From Alphaproteobacteria bacterium (GTDB taxonomy: Bacteria; Pseudomonadota; Alphaproteobacteria; Sphingomonadales; Sphingomonadaceae): DNA of 6,313 bases. Shown piece after piece: positions 5,925-6,313 of this stretch. The stretch lies in contig JAQGLH010000173.1 of the NCBI GenBank assembly GCA_028293005.1, positions 1 to 6,313 on the forward strand. Reading direction: 5' to 3'. The first letter of the stretch is position 1; every line of letters begins with the position of its first letter. The translations under genes and the position numbers were made by a program. The notes under the pieces were generated by a model. That model worked only from the letters and a program-made list of their open reading frames with translations. It searched no databases and was not told where the DNA came from.

Positions 5925-5942
5925 CTATTCGACGGTCACGCT
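5925..5942 (-). other. Orphaned glmS C-tail codons after the premature stop
   Basis: Directly downstream of the TAG at 5945-5943, and in the same frame, the minus strand reads AGC GTG ACC GTC GAA TAG (Ser-Val-Thr-Val-Glu-stop). This is exactly the canonical GlmS ending SVTVE followed by a natural stop. Its perfect preservation indicates that the upstream stop is very recent, is read through, or is a sequence error. Confidence 0.85.
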
Positions 5943-6313
5943 CTACGCCAGATTGCGCGGCTGGTCGACGTCGGTGCCTTTGAGGACCGCGACATGATAA
6001 GCGAGCAATTGGACCGGGATTGCGTAGACCAAAGGCACGATCAAGGGATGCACTCTCGGCATCTCGATCGTCGCGATCGCGCCTTCTCCGGCTTGCGCCA
6101 GGCCCTCGGCATCCGAAATCAGCACCACCTTGCCGCCGCGCGCCTGCACTTCCTGCATGTTGGAGACGGTTTTCTCGAATAACGGCCCGGACGGTGCGAG
6201 CACGATTACCGGCACGGCCTCGTCGATCAGCGCGATGGGGCCGTGTTTCATCTCGCCGGCGGCATAACCTTCGGCGTGGATGTAGCTGATTTCCTTCAAT
6301 TTGAGCGCGCCTT
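5943..6313 (-). CDS. glmS: Glutamine-fructose-6-phosphate aminotransferase, C-terminal end with premature amber stop
   Basis: GlmS makes glucosamine-6-phosphate from fructose-6-phosphate and glutamine, the entry step to peptidoglycan and lipopolysaccharide amino sugars. Only the last 122 codons of the sugar isomerase domain are inside the window; the gene enters from the right edge. [24 protein letters not shown] and the ending [12 protein letters not shown] match GlmS closely. By E. coli numbering (initiator Met removed), Lys485, Glu488, His504 and Arg599 are present. The frame then meets TAG at 5945-5943, at the codon for Lys603, a C-tail lysine implicated in substrate handling. Six residues (KSVTVE) are lost. 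Without the TAG the protein would end normally at 5925. A point mutation, readthrough or base-call error are the options. Identity as glmS is firm, but the state of the gene is uncertain. Confidence 0.9.
   Translation of the reverse strand, partial: GALKLKEISYIHAEGYAAGEMKHGPIALIDEAVPVIVLAPSGPLFEKTVSNMQEVQARGGKVVLISDAEGLAQAGEGAIATIEMPRVHPLIVPLVYAIPVQLLAYHVAVLKGTDVDQPRNLA

Overview
The window is a GC-rich bacterial chromosome segment with densely packed genes on both strands. Its composition, C/G-ending codons and gene families (a DUF885 lipoprotein, a CysK-type synthase, a Pcm-family methyltransferase, GlmS) suggest an alphaproteobacterium, perhaps a sphingomonad. That placement is inference, because no rRNA or other phylogenetic marker is present.

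Layout, left to right. At 1-538 (minus) lies the N-terminal part of a DUF885-type lipoprotein, cut by the window edge. A 148-bp divergent gap follows, in which no convincing promoter was seen. On the plus strand, an MFS transporter (687-1976) overlaps cysK (1973-2893) by an ATGA junction, so the two are probably one transcript. A GC-rich hairpin with a UACG loop follows cysK. It lies between convergent units and could serve both. On the minus strand, a two-gene unit runs from a zinc-type MDR dehydrogenase (start 5006, stop 4008) into a Gfo/Idh/MocA oxidoreductase (start 3940, stop 2951). Divergent from it, pcm (5198-5878) runs on the plus strand towards the 3' end of glmS (minus, 5943 to beyond 6313).

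Two things stand out. First, the junction between the dehydrogenase and the Gfo/Idh gene is a ladder of tandem 14-bp units. Each unit begins with ATG or GTG and runs into a stop that overlaps the next start. This gives five successive 4-nt stop/start overlaps joined by four micro-ORFs. Second, the visible glmS ends in an in-frame TAG exactly where E. coli GlmS has the C-tail lysine Lys603. The remaining canonical codons (S-V-T-V-E-stop) are intact just downstream, so this looks like a single AAG-to-TAG change, or a base-calling error.

In addition, each of the four gene junctions from 2894 to 5942 carries a short tandem duplication (19, 14, 9 plus 19, and 12 bp). Several of these are arranged so that the encoded protein is unaffected. 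Metabolically the window mixes cysteine synthesis, an oxidoreductase pair of unknown substrate, protein repair and amino-sugar synthesis. No mobile element, CRISPR array or RNA gene was recognised.
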